Shown: positions 34,347 to 43,072 of the stretch, piece after piece
Position numbering within the stretch: position 1 is the stretch's first letter
Layout of the letters: every line of letters starts with the position of its first letter
From: Mycobacterium colombiense
Lineage (GTDB): Bacteria > Actinomycetota > Actinomycetes > Mycobacteriales > Mycobacteriaceae
NCBI RefSeq assembly: GCF_001672755.1
Contig: NZ_LZKI01000064.1
Location: 49,297-113,296, forward strand
Length of the DNA stretch: 64,000 nt
Reading direction: 5' to 3'
Made by a program: the position numbers and the translations under genes
Notes under the pieces: generated by a model
Databases searched by the model: none
The model's input: the letters and a program-made list of their open reading frames with translations, nothing else
Told to the model about the DNA's origin: nothing

Positions 34347-34783
34347 CCACGCACGCACTCCTACCAGTTATCAAGCATTTCAAATACTTTCGTTGTTCAA
34401 CAGGTGTAAATCTAGCTCGGGCCGTTGGTTAATGAAAGATGAACGGAAGATGAACACCAGCTGAATTCTGCCAGGTCGGTGCCGGGAAATAGGCAAAACC
34501 CCGCATGCATCAGCCGCACCTGCGACGTTTGAAGGGCCCGAAAACCGAAGGTCTTCTTCAATGCCATGCGCGCACGCTCCGCCGACCCGATAACACGCGC
34601 CACGCTGACCGTTAGTCGGCGGTAGCGCGATCGCGCCGGGCTGCCCTCTCACCTGACGCGGGGTGAGCTTTGCGAGCCGCAAAGCGATTCCGGGAGCGGC
34701 CTTTTCTTGAGAACACGCCGATGCGGCGAGCGCCGGCGCCAGTGGCGTTTGCCCGAAACCGACTTTGAGGGGATGTATCACAG
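34347..34783. other. 437-bp intergenic region ahead of the first PPE gene
   Basis: This spacer is less GC-rich than the genes around it. Apart from the Pho-box-like array (34427-34466) I see no ORF with protein character, RNA gene or terminator hairpin. A long leader is possible for the PPE operon. Confidence 0.4.
34427..34466. promoter_or_regulatory. Pho-box-like array of 11-bp direct repeats
   Basis: On the minus strand the region reads ATTCAGC-TGGT-GTTCATC-TTCC-GTTCATC-TTTC-ATTAACC: two perfect GTTCATC heptamers flanked by two degenerate ones, all at 11-bp spacing. This is the pattern bound by actinobacterial Pho regulators (PhoP in Streptomyces, RegX3 in mycobacteria), which recognise GTTCA[CT]C direct repeats. 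It lies 318 bp before the first PPE gene and 81 bp after the slipin gene, so the PPE pair is the likely target under phosphate limitation. Confidence 0.6.
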
Positions 34784-35953
34784 ATGGATTGGGCTTTTGT
34801 TCCACCCGAAATCAATTCAGCCCGGATGTACACCGGCCCCGGGTTGGCCTCGCTGTTGGCCGCCGCCGGAAGCTGGGACGCGCTGTCGGCCGAGCTGGCC
34901 TCCACCGCCGAGTCCTACGAATCGGTGCTCGCGGGCCTGGGCCTGCAATGGGCGGGCCCCGCCGCTGAGTCGATGGCGTATTCGGCCGCCCGCTACATGG
35001 GCTGGCTGCAAGCCACCGCCGAGCAGACAAAGCAGACGGCCATCCAGGCGCGGACGGCCGCGGCGGCCTACGAGCAGGCGTATGCGATGACCGTGCCGCC
35101 GCCGGTGATCGCCGCCAACCGCACGCTGCTGGCATCGCTGGTGGCGTCGAACATCGTGGGGCAGAACACCGCGGCCATCGCCGACACCGAGGCGCAGTAC
35201 TCCGATTTCTGGGCTCAGGACGCCGCCGCCATGGCCGGCTACTCGGCGTCGTCGACGGCGGCGACGACGCAGTTGCCCCGGTTCGCCACCGCGAACAAGT
35301 CCACCACCGAATCCGGCGTGAGCGCCCAGAACGCCGCCGTGGCCACGGCCAACACCAACGCCGGCGCGACCAAGGCTGCCGCGCAGACGTTTTCACCGCT
35401 ATCCACCGATCCATCCGGATCGGGAGGGATCAGCACGGGCGACATCACCTACCTGGACGCCTCGACCTCGGGCAACAACGCCTTCCGGGTCCTCGACGCG
35501 ATTCAGGGGACCGGCCTCGGCTTCAGTGCTCCCTACAACATGGAGCAGTTCGTGTCCGGCATCATCGGGGCGGAAAACAATTTGGGCATCCTCGCCAAGC
35601 CCGGGGCGGCCGCGGCCAATCTCGCTCCCGCGATCGCAGCGCCCGCACTCCGCGGCGCCACGGCGGGCCTCGGCGGTGGCCTGGGCAACGTCACCGCGAC
35701 CCTGTCGCACGCCGGCACCATCGGGCCGATGTCGGTCCCCGCGTCCTGGGCCGCACCCACGAGCACCCACATCTCGCCACTGGAACCCGCGGGATTCACC
35801 ACGATTCCGGGAACCGAGGAGCCGGTGGCGTCCGGGTATCCCGGGTACCCCGGCATGCCGGGCGGCGGTGCCGCGCGATCGGCCGGCGCGGGGGTCCCGC
35901 CACGCTACGGCGTGCGGCTCACCGTGATGCCACGCCCGCCGGCTGCCGGGTGA
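34784..35953 (+). CDS. PPE family protein, SVP subgroup
   Basis: A 389-residue PPE protein. MDWAFVPPEINSARMYTGPG contains the PPE motif at residues 7-9; the helical PPE domain runs to about residue 180 with the conserved WxG-like turn. The C-terminal [12 protein letters not shown] is the Gxx-SVPxxW signature of the SVP group. PPE-SVP proteins are exported through ESX systems with PE partners; no PE gene is adjacent. The position before hisN-fadE24 matches the PPE50/PPE51 locus of M. tuberculosis, where PPE51 has been linked to nutrient uptake (recollection). Confidence 0.9.
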   Translation: MDWAFVPPEINSARMYTGPGLASLLAAAGSWDALSAELASTAESYESVLAGLGLQWAGPAAESMAYSAARYMGWLQATAEQTKQTAIQARTAAAAYEQAYAMTVPPPVIAANRTLLASLVASNIVGQNTAAIADTEAQYSDFWAQDAAAMAGYSASSTAATTQLPRFATANKSTTESGVSAQNAAVATANTNAGATKAAAQTFSPLSTDPSGSGGISTGDITYLDASTSGNNAFRVLDAIQGTGLGFSAPYNMEQFVSGIIGAENNLGILAKPGAAAANLAPAIAAPALRGATAGLGGGLGNVTATLSHAGTIGPMSVPASWAAPTSTHISPLEPAGFTTIPGTEEPVASGYPGYPGMPGGGAARSAGAGVPPRYGVRLTVMPRPPAAG

Positions 35954-36045
35954 CGTGGCGCCACTGGCCCGACTGCTGTCGGTCATGGGACGAACCCGTC
36001 GCCGCAAGCAGTTTCGCTTCACGCAGCTTTTAGCGCTGTAAGACA

Positions 36046-37149
36046 ATGGAATTCGGCTTTCTTCCACCAGAGGTGAACTCTGGCCGGATGTACGCGGGCC
36101 CCGGCTCGGGCTCGCTGCTGGCTGCCGCGGGAAGCTGGGACTCGCTGTCGGCCGAGCTGGGCTTCACGGCCGCGGTCTACGAATCGGTGCTGTCCGGCCT
36201 GACCGGTTTGTACTGGCACGGGCCCGCCGCCCAGGCGATGGCCGCGAGTGCGGCGCCCTATGTGGCGTGGCTGTATGCGACCGCCGAGCGTGCACAGCAG
36301 ACGGCCATGCAGGCCCGGGTGGCCGCCGCGGCCTACGAGCTGGCGCATGCCATGACCGTGCCCCCGCCCGCGGTCGCGGCCAACCGCACCCAACTGGCCA
36401 CGCTGGTGGCAACGAACTTCTTCGGCCAGAACACCGCGGCGATCGCGGCCACCGAAGCCCAGTACGCCGAATACTGGGCTCAGGACGCCGCAGCGATGTA
36501 TGGCTATTCCGCCAGTTCTGCTGCGGCGGTGCAGTTCTCACCATTTTCCTCCCCGCGCCAGACCACCACCACCGATGCGACGACGGCGCAACAGGATGCC
36601 GTCGTCCAAGCCGCCGCCAACGCGTCGAACTCTGGCACGGACTCGGGATCGGACGTGGTGGTGGTGAACTCCTCGGCTTCCAATTCGTCGTCGGAACTCT
36701 TCCGATTCCTTGACACCATCCAGGGCGCCCAGACCACGTTCAGATCCATCTTCACCGCCGAGGGGACCACTTCCGGAATCATCCAGGCCGACAAGAACTT
36801 AGGGATTCTGCCGAACCTGGGCGCGATCCCGGCCGCGCTGCCCAAATCTCCCGCCCTCAGCGGCGCGACGTCGGGACTGGGCAACGTCAACGCGGTACTC
36901 GCGCGTGCCGAACGGATCGGCCCGATGTCGGTGCCCGCCGGCTGGGCCAGCGCGACAGGCAACCAAGTCGCGGCATTGCCGGGCGGCGGCTTGTCCGACC
37001 TGACGGCGAGCGACGCGGTCGCCCGGGCCGGGTCCGCGACGCCCGGCGTCCCCGGGATCCCGGGCGGGACGGTCAGGCGGGCGACACTCGTGGTCCCGCG
37101 CTACGGCAGACGGATCACGGTGATGACGCGTCCACCCGCGGCCGGTTGA
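36046..37149 (+). CDS. PPE family protein, SVP subgroup (tandem paralogue)
   Basis: A 367-residue paralogue of the preceding gene: [20 protein letters not shown] at the start and [16 protein letters not shown] at the SVP motif. The first 130 residues align closely with the upstream PPE, while the middle Ser/Ala/Asn-rich part ([20 protein letters not shown]) is divergent, indicating an old tandem duplication. Start ATG 36046, 92 bp after the first PPE stop. Convergent with the small membrane gene at 37157. Confidence 0.9.
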   Translation: MEFGFLPPEVNSGRMYAGPGSGSLLAAAGSWDSLSAELGFTAAVYESVLSGLTGLYWHGPAAQAMAASAAPYVAWLYATAERAQQTAMQARVAAAAYELAHAMTVPPPAVAANRTQLATLVATNFFGQNTAAIAATEAQYAEYWAQDAAAMYGYSASSAAAVQFSPFSSPRQTTTTDATTAQQDAVVQAAANASNSGTDSGSDVVVVNSSASNSSSELFRFLDTIQGAQTTFRSIFTAEGTTSGIIQADKNLGILPNLGAIPAALPKSPALSGATSGLGNVNAVLARAERIGPMSVPAGWASATGNQVAALPGGGLSDLTASDAVARAGSATPGVPGIPGGTVRRATLVVPRYGRRITVMTRPPAAG

Positions 37150-37156
37150 CGGAAAC

Positions 37157-37531
37157 TCAGCCCGTCGGGGGCTGCGGCGACTCGGGTGGCGCGGGCGGCC
37201 CGGGCGGCGTCGGCGGTACCGCGGGGGCGAACTTCCAGTTGTCCGGGTTCTTCGGCGAATAGACCACCGGGAAAAGCTGGCCGATGGTCGGCCATTGATT
37301 CACGTCCACGGCCATGCGCTGATAGACCGCGTGTTCGTTCACGGTGGGCCCGTTGATCACGCCGGCGATGGTCACGAACTGCTCGCCGGTGGCGTCGGGC
37401 CGGGGGCTGATCCCGGTGACCAGCAGCGTGCCGCTCAGCAGCTCACCGCGGGGGCCACGCGGGACGAACCGCTGGACGAGGAACACGCCCAATATCGCCA
37501 CCAGCAGGAGCAGCAGTCCGAATTCCCACAC
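37157..37531 (-). CDS. Small membrane-anchored protein with Pro-rich tail
   Basis: A 124-residue protein from GTG 37531: one N-terminal helix (VWEFGLLLLLVAILGVFLVQ), a soluble beta-rich part (GTLLVTGISPRPDATGEQFV, TIAGVINGPTVNEHAVYQRM) and a C-terminal PPTPPGPPAPPESPQPP tail. The tail's run before the helix is only a handful of residues, so topology is probably N-in, C-out. No family is recognised; similar small genes sit at this place in other mycobacteria as I recall. It is divergent from hisN. Confidence 0.6.
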   Translation of the reverse strand: MWEFGLLLLLVAILGVFLVQRFVPRGPRGELLSGTLLVTGISPRPDATGEQFVTIAGVINGPTVNEHAVYQRMAVDVNQWPTIGQLFPVVYSPKNPDNWKFAPAVPPTPPGPPAPPESPQPPTG

Positions 37532-37564
37532 GAGGCCATGGTAGGTCCGTGATAAGACTGCGTG

Positions 37565-38356
37565 ATGAATCGCACCGGCGATCTGGCGCTGGCGCTCATG
37601 CTGGCCGACCGCGCAGACACGTTGACGTCCGCTCGATTCGGCGCGCTGGACCTGCGCGTCGACACCAAACCCGACCTGACGCCGGTGACCGACGCCGATC
37701 GCGCGGTGGAAGCCGAGCTGCGCGAGGCGCTCGGGCGCGAACGACCGGAGGACAGCATCGTCGGCGAAGAGTTCGGCGGCGACACGACGTTCACCGGACG
37801 TCAGTGGATCATCGACCCGATCGACGGCACCAAGAACTTCGTGCGCGGGGTGCCGGTGTGGGCCACCCTGATCGCACTGCTGCACGACGGTGTCCCCGTC
37901 GTCGGTGTCGTCAGCGCGCCGGCATTGCAGCGCCGGTGGTGGGCCGCGCACACCCAGGGCGCCTTCGTCGCGGTCAACGGTGCGCCGGCCCGTCGTCTCT
38001 CGGTTTCCTCAGTGGCCCAACTGAATTCGGCCAGTCTTTCGTTCTCCAGCCTGTCCGGGTGGGCGCAACTCGGTGTGCGGGACCGGTTCATCGCGCTGAC
38101 CGATGCGGTGTGGCGAGTGCGCGCCTTCGGCGACTTTCTGTCCTATTGCCTGCTCGCCGAAGGGGCGGTCGATATCGCCGCCGAACCGGAAGTGTCGGTG
38201 TGGGATCTCGCCGCACTCGACGTCCTGGTGCGCGAGGCGGGCGGGGCGCTGACCGCGTTGGACGGCACCGCGGGGCCGCATCACGGCAGCGCCGTGGCCA
38301 CCAACGGCCTGCTGCAACAGCAGGTGCTCGGCAGCCTCTCGGTCCCGCCGGTGTGA
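37565..38356 (+). CDS. hisN: Histidinol-phosphatase, inositol-monophosphatase family
   Basis: A 263-residue metal-dependent phosphatase. The signature residues are [10 protein letters not shown] (metal-ligand Glu), [20 protein letters not shown] (DxIDGTxN motif) and [19 protein letters not shown] (the WD.AA motif). The [13 protein letters not shown] wording is that of actinobacterial HisN, which performs the penultimate step of histidine synthesis; the M. tuberculosis gene at this locus (Rv3137) has that role as I recall. Start ATG 37565, with a GTG just before it at 37562. Confidence 0.85.
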   Translation: MNRTGDLALALMLADRADTLTSARFGALDLRVDTKPDLTPVTDADRAVEAELREALGRERPEDSIVGEEFGGDTTFTGRQWIIDPIDGTKNFVRGVPVWATLIALLHDGVPVVGVVSAPALQRRWWAAHTQGAFVAVNGAPARRLSVSSVAQLNSASLSFSSLSGWAQLGVRDRFIALTDAVWRVRAFGDFLSYCLLAEGAVDIAAEPEVSVWDLAALDVLVREAGGALTALDGTAGPHHGSAVATNGLLQQQVLGSLSVPPV

Positions 38357-38374
38357 ATTAGTTAACAGGTGTTC

Positions 38375-38406
38375 TCTCCGATCTTACTCCGGAGTAAGAT
38401 CGGAGA
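38375..38406. promoter_or_regulatory. Perfect 32-bp palindrome, candidate operator of fadE24-fadE23
   Basis: The half-site TCTCCGATCTTACTCC is followed at once by its exact reverse complement, a 32-bp palindrome with no spacer. It lies 36 bp upstream of the fadE24 start and 18 bp after the hisN stop. No U-run follows, so an operator for a dimeric or double-dimer repressor (TetR type) is more likely than a terminator. The core TTACTCCGGAGTAA is probably the contact region. Confidence 0.65.
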
Positions 38407-38442
38407 TATCCGCATTGCCCGTCGACCTGAGGCTGCTGAAAA

Positions 38443-39846
38443 ATGACCGGTTCCGGTTCCAAAGAGACTTCACAATCCGTCCGCTCCCGCGTCAAACGGC
38501 GCGACCACAAGTCCGCGGTCGGGCTACAACCACACAAGCGCACCGGCATCGACATCGCGATCGCGCTGATCACCCCGCTGGTCGGGCAGGAGTTCCTGGA
38601 CAAGTACCAGCTGCGCGACCCGCTCAACCGCGCCCTGCGCTACGGCACGAAGACCGTCTTCTCCACCGCCGCCACTTCTTCTCGGGAGTTCAAGCGGATC
38701 CAGAACCTGCGCGGTGGGCCGACCCGGCTCAAGTCCAGCGGCAAGGACTACTTCGACCTGACGCCCGACGACGAGCAGAAGATGATCGTCGAGACTCTCG
38801 ACGAGTTCGCCGAGGAGGTGCTGCGCCCCGCCGCGCACGACGCCGACGAGGCGGCGACCTACCCGCACGAACTGATCAGCAAGGCCGCCGAGCTCGGCAT
38901 CACCGCGATCAACATCCCCGAGGACTTCGACGGCATCGCCGCGCACCGGTCCAGCGTGACCAACGTGCTGGTCGCCGAGGCGCTGGCCTACGGCGACATG
39001 GGTCTGGCGTTGCCACTGCTGGCGCCGGGAGGCGTGGCCTCCGCGCTGACCCACTGGGGTAGCGCCGACCAGCAGGCCACCTATTTGCCCGAGTTCGCCG
39101 GTGAGAACGTGCCCCAGGCGTGCGTGGCCATCGCCGAGCCGCAGCCGCTCTTCGACCCCACCCGGCTCAAGACCACAGCGGTGCGCACCCCGAGCGGGTA
39201 CCGCCTCGACGGGGTGAAGTCGTTGGTCCCGGCCGCCTCCGACGCGGAGCTGTTCATCGTCGGCGCGCAACTGGACGGCAAGCCGGCGTTGTTCGTCGTC
39301 GAGTCTTCGTCCAAAGGCGCTAGCGTGAAAGCGGATCCGAGCATGGGGATTCGCGCGGCGGCCCTGGGCCACCTGGAACTGTCCGGGGTGACGGTGCCAC
39401 CGAACGCGCGGCTCGGCGAGGACGAGGCGACCGATGAGGATTACTCCGAGGCGATCGCGCTGGCCCGGCTGGGCTGGGCGGCGCTGACGGTCGGCACCTC
39501 GCACGCGGTCCTCGACTACGTCGTTCCGTACGTGAAGGAGCGCGAGGCCTTCGGTGAGCCGATCGCTCACCGGCAGGCGGTCGCCTTCATGTGCGCCAAC
39601 ATCGCCATCGAACTGGACGGGCTGCGCCTGATCACCTGGCGCGGCGCCGCGCGGGCCGAGCAAGGCCTGCCGTTCGTCCGCGAGGCGGCCCTGGCCAAGC
39701 GTCTGGGCGCCGACAAGGGCATGCAGATCGGCCTGGACGGCGTTCAGCTGCTCGGCGGCCACGGCTACACGAAAGAGCACCCGGTCGAGCGCTGGTACCG
39801 CGACCTGCGGGCCATCGGCGTCGCCGAGGGCGTCGTCGTCATCTAG
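38443..39846 (+). CDS. fadE24: Acyl-CoA dehydrogenase FadE24-type
   Basis: A 467-residue acyl-CoA dehydrogenase. A basic N-terminal extension of about 60 residues precedes the fold (FDLTPDDEQKMIVETLDEFA). The middle domain begins ACVAIAEPQPLFDPTRLKTT, and the C-terminal helices include AFGEPIAHRQAVAFMCANIA and QLLGGHGYTKEHPVERWYRD, which carries the usual region before the C-terminal end. The TEP[GxxGSD] flavin motif is altered (IAEPQPLFD), a feature of subunits that pair in FadE heterotetramers. It forms a two-gene unit with fadE23, probably a heteromeric enzyme. The pflA gene that I recall between hisN and fadE24 in M. tuberculosis is absent here. Confidence 0.88.
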   Translation: MTGSGSKETSQSVRSRVKRRDHKSAVGLQPHKRTGIDIAIALITPLVGQEFLDKYQLRDPLNRALRYGTKTVFSTAATSSREFKRIQNLRGGPTRLKSSGKDYFDLTPDDEQKMIVETLDEFAEEVLRPAAHDADEAATYPHELISKAAELGITAINIPEDFDGIAAHRSSVTNVLVAEALAYGDMGLALPLLAPGGVASALTHWGSADQQATYLPEFAGENVPQACVAIAEPQPLFDPTRLKTTAVRTPSGYRLDGVKSLVPAASDAELFIVGAQLDGKPALFVVESSSKGASVKADPSMGIRAAALGHLELSGVTVPPNARLGEDEATDEDYSEAIALARLGWAALTVGTSHAVLDYVVPYVKEREAFGEPIAHRQAVAFMCANIAIELDGLRLITWRGAARAEQGLPFVREAALAKRLGADKGMQIGLDGVQLLGGHGYTKEHPVERWYRDLRAIGVAEGVVVI

Positions 39847-39878
39847 GCCGGTATCCAACTCGAACTGAAAGTTCAATC

Positions 39879-41084
39879 ATGGCAATTAATCTGGAACTTC
39901 CCCGCAAGATGCAGGCGGTAACGACGAAGACGCATCAGGGCGCCGCCGAGTTGATGCGGCCGATCGCCCGCAAGTATGACCTCAAGGAGCACGCCTACCC
40001 GGTCGAGCTGGACACGCTGTTCAGTCTCTTCGAAGGGGCTTCGGAGTCAATCGAATTCGCAGGAGCGAACGCGCTGGGCGGCGAGGACGAAGAACGGGAC
40101 AAGAACCACAACGGCGCCAACATGGCCGCGTTGCTGCAGACGCTGGAAGCCAGCTGGGGCGACCTGGCGATGATGCTGTCAGTCCCCTATCAGGGGCTGG
40201 GGAACGCGGCCATCTCCGCCGTCGCCAACGAGGAACAGCTGCAACGCCTGGGCAAGGTGTGGGCGGCGATGGCCATCACCGAGCCCGGCTTCGGATCGGA
40301 CTCGGCGGCCGTGTCGACGACCGCCACCCTGGACGGCGACGAGTACGTGATCAACGGCGAGAAGATCTTCGTCACCGCGGGATCACGCGCCACCCACATC
40401 GTGGTGTGGGCGACGCTGGACAAGTCACAGGGCCGGGCGGCGATCAAGTCGTTCGTCGTGCCGCGTGAGCACCCCGGTGTCACGGTCGAACGGCTGGAGC
40501 ACAAGCTCGGCATCAAGGGTTCCGACACCGCGGTCATCCGATTCGACAACGCCCGCATCCCAAAGGAAAACCTGCTCGGCAACCCCGAAATCGAGGTGGG
40601 CAAAGGTTTTTCCGGAGTGATGGAGACCTTCGACAACACCCGGCCCATCGTCGCGGCCATGGCGGTCGGTGTCGGCCGCGCCGCGTTGGAGGAGATTCGC
40701 AAGATCCTCACCGAGGCCGGCGTGGAGATCTCCTACGACAAGCCCTCGCACGTCCAGAGTGCGGCAGCATCGGAGTTCTTGCGGATGGAAGCCGACTGGG
40801 AGGCCGCCTACCTGCTGTCGCTGCGTGCGGCATGGCAAGCCGACAACAAGATCCCCAACTCCAAAGAAGCCTCGATGAGCAAGGCCAAGGCCGGCCGGAT
40901 GGCCACCGACGTCACGCTCAAGACCGTCGAATTGGCCGGCACCGCAGGCTATTCCGAGCAATTGCTGCTGGAGAAGTGGGCGCGCGACTCGAAGATCCTG
41001 GACATCTTCGAAGGCACCCAACAGATTCAGCAGTTGGTGGTCGCCCGCCGCCTGCTCGGCCTGTCCTCCGCCGAACTCAAGTAG
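39879..41084 (+). CDS. fadE23: Acyl-CoA dehydrogenase FadE23-type
   Basis: A 401-residue acyl-CoA dehydrogenase beginning MAINLELPRKMQAVTTKTHQ. The flavin/substrate motif is intact: AAMAITEPGFGSDSAAVSTT; YVINGEKIFVTAGSRATHIV follows, and the C-terminal LDIFEGTQQIQQLVVARRLL has the Glu-Gly-T region of the active site. 32 bp after fadE24 and probably co-transcribed under the palindrome. In M. tuberculosis the two are known as isoniazid-induced (recollection). Confidence 0.92.
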   Translation: MAINLELPRKMQAVTTKTHQGAAELMRPIARKYDLKEHAYPVELDTLFSLFEGASESIEFAGANALGGEDEERDKNHNGANMAALLQTLEASWGDLAMMLSVPYQGLGNAAISAVANEEQLQRLGKVWAAMAITEPGFGSDSAAVSTTATLDGDEYVINGEKIFVTAGSRATHIVVWATLDKSQGRAAIKSFVVPREHPGVTVERLEHKLGIKGSDTAVIRFDNARIPKENLLGNPEIEVGKGFSGVMETFDNTRPIVAAMAVGVGRAALEEIRKILTEAGVEISYDKPSHVQSAAASEFLRMEADWEAAYLLSLRAAWQADNKIPNSKEASMSKAKAGRMATDVTLKTVELAGTAGYSEQLLLEKWARDSKILDIFEGTQQIQQLVVARRLLGLSSAELK

Positions 41085-41105
41085 CGATCACGTAGCGGCC
41101 CTCTG

Positions 41106-41167
41106 CGCCGAACGTGCAACCACGGCGGAATATTGACGATTTTTTCGCCGTGAGTACACGTTCGGCG
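41106..41167. terminator. Nested inverted repeat between convergent genes
   Basis: CGCCGAACGTG (41106-41116) pairs with CACGTTCGGCG (41157-41167), and inside it CACGGCG (41121-41127) pairs with CGCCGTG (41146-41152), leaving an AT-rich loop with TTTTTT. The structure sits between the fadE23 stop and the convergent oxidoreductase stop, so it can terminate both transcripts. The same CGCCGAACGTG...CACGTTCGGCG pattern recurs in mycobacterial genomes as an intergenic repeat (recollection). Confidence 0.65.
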
Positions 41168-41171
41168 AAAC

Positions 41172-42029
41172 CTACGCAGCGATCGCGTTCAGTCGCTCGC
41201 GGGCTTCGTCGTCCAGTTGGATGGACGCGACGTCCATGTTCTCTTCCAGGTGACTCAGCGACGAGGTGCCGGGGATCAGCAGCACGTTGGACGCCACGCC
41301 GAGCGTCCACGCCAACGCGACCTGAGCCGGGGTGCGGCCCAGGCGCTGCGCGATCTCCTGGACCACCGGGTGGCTGAGCACCGGGTTGGGCTGCATGAAG
41401 GCCGCGCCGAGCGGGAAGAACGGGACGAAGGCGATTCCGCGCGCCTCGCATTCCTCGAGCACCGGGGCCGACTCCCGGTGCACCAGGTTGAATGCGTTTT
41501 GCACACAAGCGATCTCGGTGCGCCCCAAGGCATGTAGCAGGTGGTCGCGGTTGACGTTGCTCAGCCCGACGCCGCCGATCAGCCCCCGGTCGCGGGCCTC
41601 GATCATGGCCGAGAGTTGATCGTCGAACTCCTGGTCCGGACCGTCGCTTTCGAATACCCGCAGGTTGACCACCGCCAGTCGCTCGACGCCGAGGCTGCGC
41701 AGGTTCGTTTCGATGTCGCGGCTCAACTCGGCCGGCGCACCGGCCGGCAGCCAGGCGCCCTTGTCGTCGCGGCGCCCGCCGACCTTGCTGACCAGCGCCA
41801 GGTTCCGCGGATAGGGATGTAATGCGGCACGAATCAGTTCGTTGGCGATGTCGGGTCCGTAAAACTGCGAGGTGTCGATGTGGTCGACGCCGAGGTCGAC
41901 CGCGCGGCGCAGCACGGCCAGCGCCTCGTCGCGGTCGCGCGGCGGACCGAAAGCATTGGGCCCGGGCAACTGCATGGCCCCGAAGCCGACGCGGTTGACC
42001 GAAAACCCACCGAGTGGAAAGGGATCCAT
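41172..42029 (-). CDS. Aldo/keto reductase
   Basis: A 285-residue AKR. FPLGGFSVNRVGFGAMQLPG opens the barrel; VDHIDTSQFYGPDIANELIR holds the catalytic Asp and Tyr, VSKVGG the Lys, and GLSNVNRDHLLHAL the loop after strand 6 (NADPH and acid/base region). VLLIPGTSSLSHLEENMDVA is the C-terminal NADP-binding motif. The usual His of the tetrad lies in the RLAVVNLRV position, here Asn. It is divergent from the quinone-oxidoreductase-like gene by 22 bp. Confidence 0.85.
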   Translation of the reverse strand: MDPFPLGGFSVNRVGFGAMQLPGPNAFGPPRDRDEALAVLRRAVDLGVDHIDTSQFYGPDIANELIRAALHPYPRNLALVSKVGGRRDDKGAWLPAGAPAELSRDIETNLRSLGVERLAVVNLRVFESDGPDQEFDDQLSAMIEARDRGLIGGVGLSNVNRDHLLHALGRTEIACVQNAFNLVHRESAPVLEECEARGIAFVPFFPLGAAFMQPNPVLSHPVVQEIAQRLGRTPAQVALAWTLGVASNVLLIPGTSSLSHLEENMDVASIQLDDEARERLNAIAA

Positions 42030-42051
42030 ACGGTGAGGTTAGCGTCGAAGG

Positions 42052-43050
42052 ATGGACACGTTTCACGCGCTCGTCGCGCGCCAAGATGGAGACCGGATAA
42101 CCGCGTCGGTCGAGACGCTGAACCACTCCGAGCTGCCGCCCGGCGATGTGACCATCCGGGTCCTGTATTCCAGCGTGAACTACAAAGATGCGCTGGCGCT
42201 GACGCCAGGTGGCGGCGTGGTGCGCAACTACCCGGTGGTCCCCGGCATCGACCTGACCGGTGAGGTCGTGGAGTCGACGTCCGCCGACTTCGCCGTCGGA
42301 GACCAGGTACTGGCCCACGGGTATGCCATCGGCACCGGCCACCACGGCGGCTACGCCGAGTACGCACGCTTGCCCGCCGACCAGGTGGTGGCGCTCGGCG
42401 CGTTGAGCCCGCACGAGGGCGCCGCGATCGGAACGGCGGGCTTCACCGCCGCGATGAGCGTGCAGGCGCTGATCGACTGGGGCATCACGCCGGACGCCGG
42501 TCCCATCGTCGTCACCGGAGCCACCGGCGGCGTCGGTTCGGTCAGCGTGGACCTGCTGGCGGCCGCCGGCTATCAAGTCGTCGCCTCGAGCGGCAAGACG
42601 GAGGCCGCCGGCCGCCTCAAAGCCCTTGGCGCCGTGGAGGTTATCGGCCGGCTGCCCGCGGACCGCGACGCCAAGCCACGGCCGCTGGGCAAGGCGCGTT
42701 GGGCGGGCGGGGTGGACTGTGTCGGCGGCGCGACGCTGGCCGACGTGCTCAGCACCGTCGATTACGGCGGCGCGGTGGCGGCCAGCGGCCTCACCGGTGG
42801 CCCAGCCCTGCACACCACGGTGCTGCCCTTCATCCTGCGCGGCGTCGCGTTGCTGGGCATGGACTCGGTGCTGATGCCGATCGGACCGCGCCGCGAATTG
42901 TGGTCCCGGCTCGGCGATTCGTTGCGGCCACGTCACCTGGACTCGCTGGTCAGCGACGTCGACGTGAAGGACGTCGTCGGCGTGATCGATCAGGTGCGCG
43001 CCGGGAAATTCTCCGGCCGGGCCGTGGTGCGGGTCGCGGGCGGATTTTGA
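42052..43050 (+). CDS. YhdH/AcuI-type medium-chain oxidoreductase
   Basis: A 332-residue zinc-independent MDR protein. VLYSSVNYKDALALTPGGGV, then VVPGIDLTGEVVES and the Rossmann motif VTGATGGVGSVSVDLLAAAG followed by AAGRLKALGAVEVI are those of acrylyl-CoA reductase AcuI/YhdH, which reduces acryloyl-CoA using NADPH. Substrate here is inferred. Short promoter region shared with the AKR gene. Confidence 0.85.
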   Translation: MDTFHALVARQDGDRITASVETLNHSELPPGDVTIRVLYSSVNYKDALALTPGGGVVRNYPVVPGIDLTGEVVESTSADFAVGDQVLAHGYAIGTGHHGGYAEYARLPADQVVALGALSPHEGAAIGTAGFTAAMSVQALIDWGITPDAGPIVVTGATGGVGSVSVDLLAAAGYQVVASSGKTEAAGRLKALGAVEVIGRLPADRDAKPRPLGKARWAGGVDCVGGATLADVLSTVDYGGAVAASGLTGGPALHTTVLPFILRGVALLGMDSVLMPIGPRRELWSRLGDSLRPRHLDSLVSDVDVKDVVGVIDQVRAGKFSGRAVVRVAGGF

Positions 43051-43072
43051 GCGGCCAGTAGGCTCTGCTGGC

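Noticed and set aside
34380..34805. Minus-strand 141-codon open frame before the first PPE gene
   Set aside because: It overlaps the PPE start antisense, covers the Pho-box array, and has no recognisable protein pattern.
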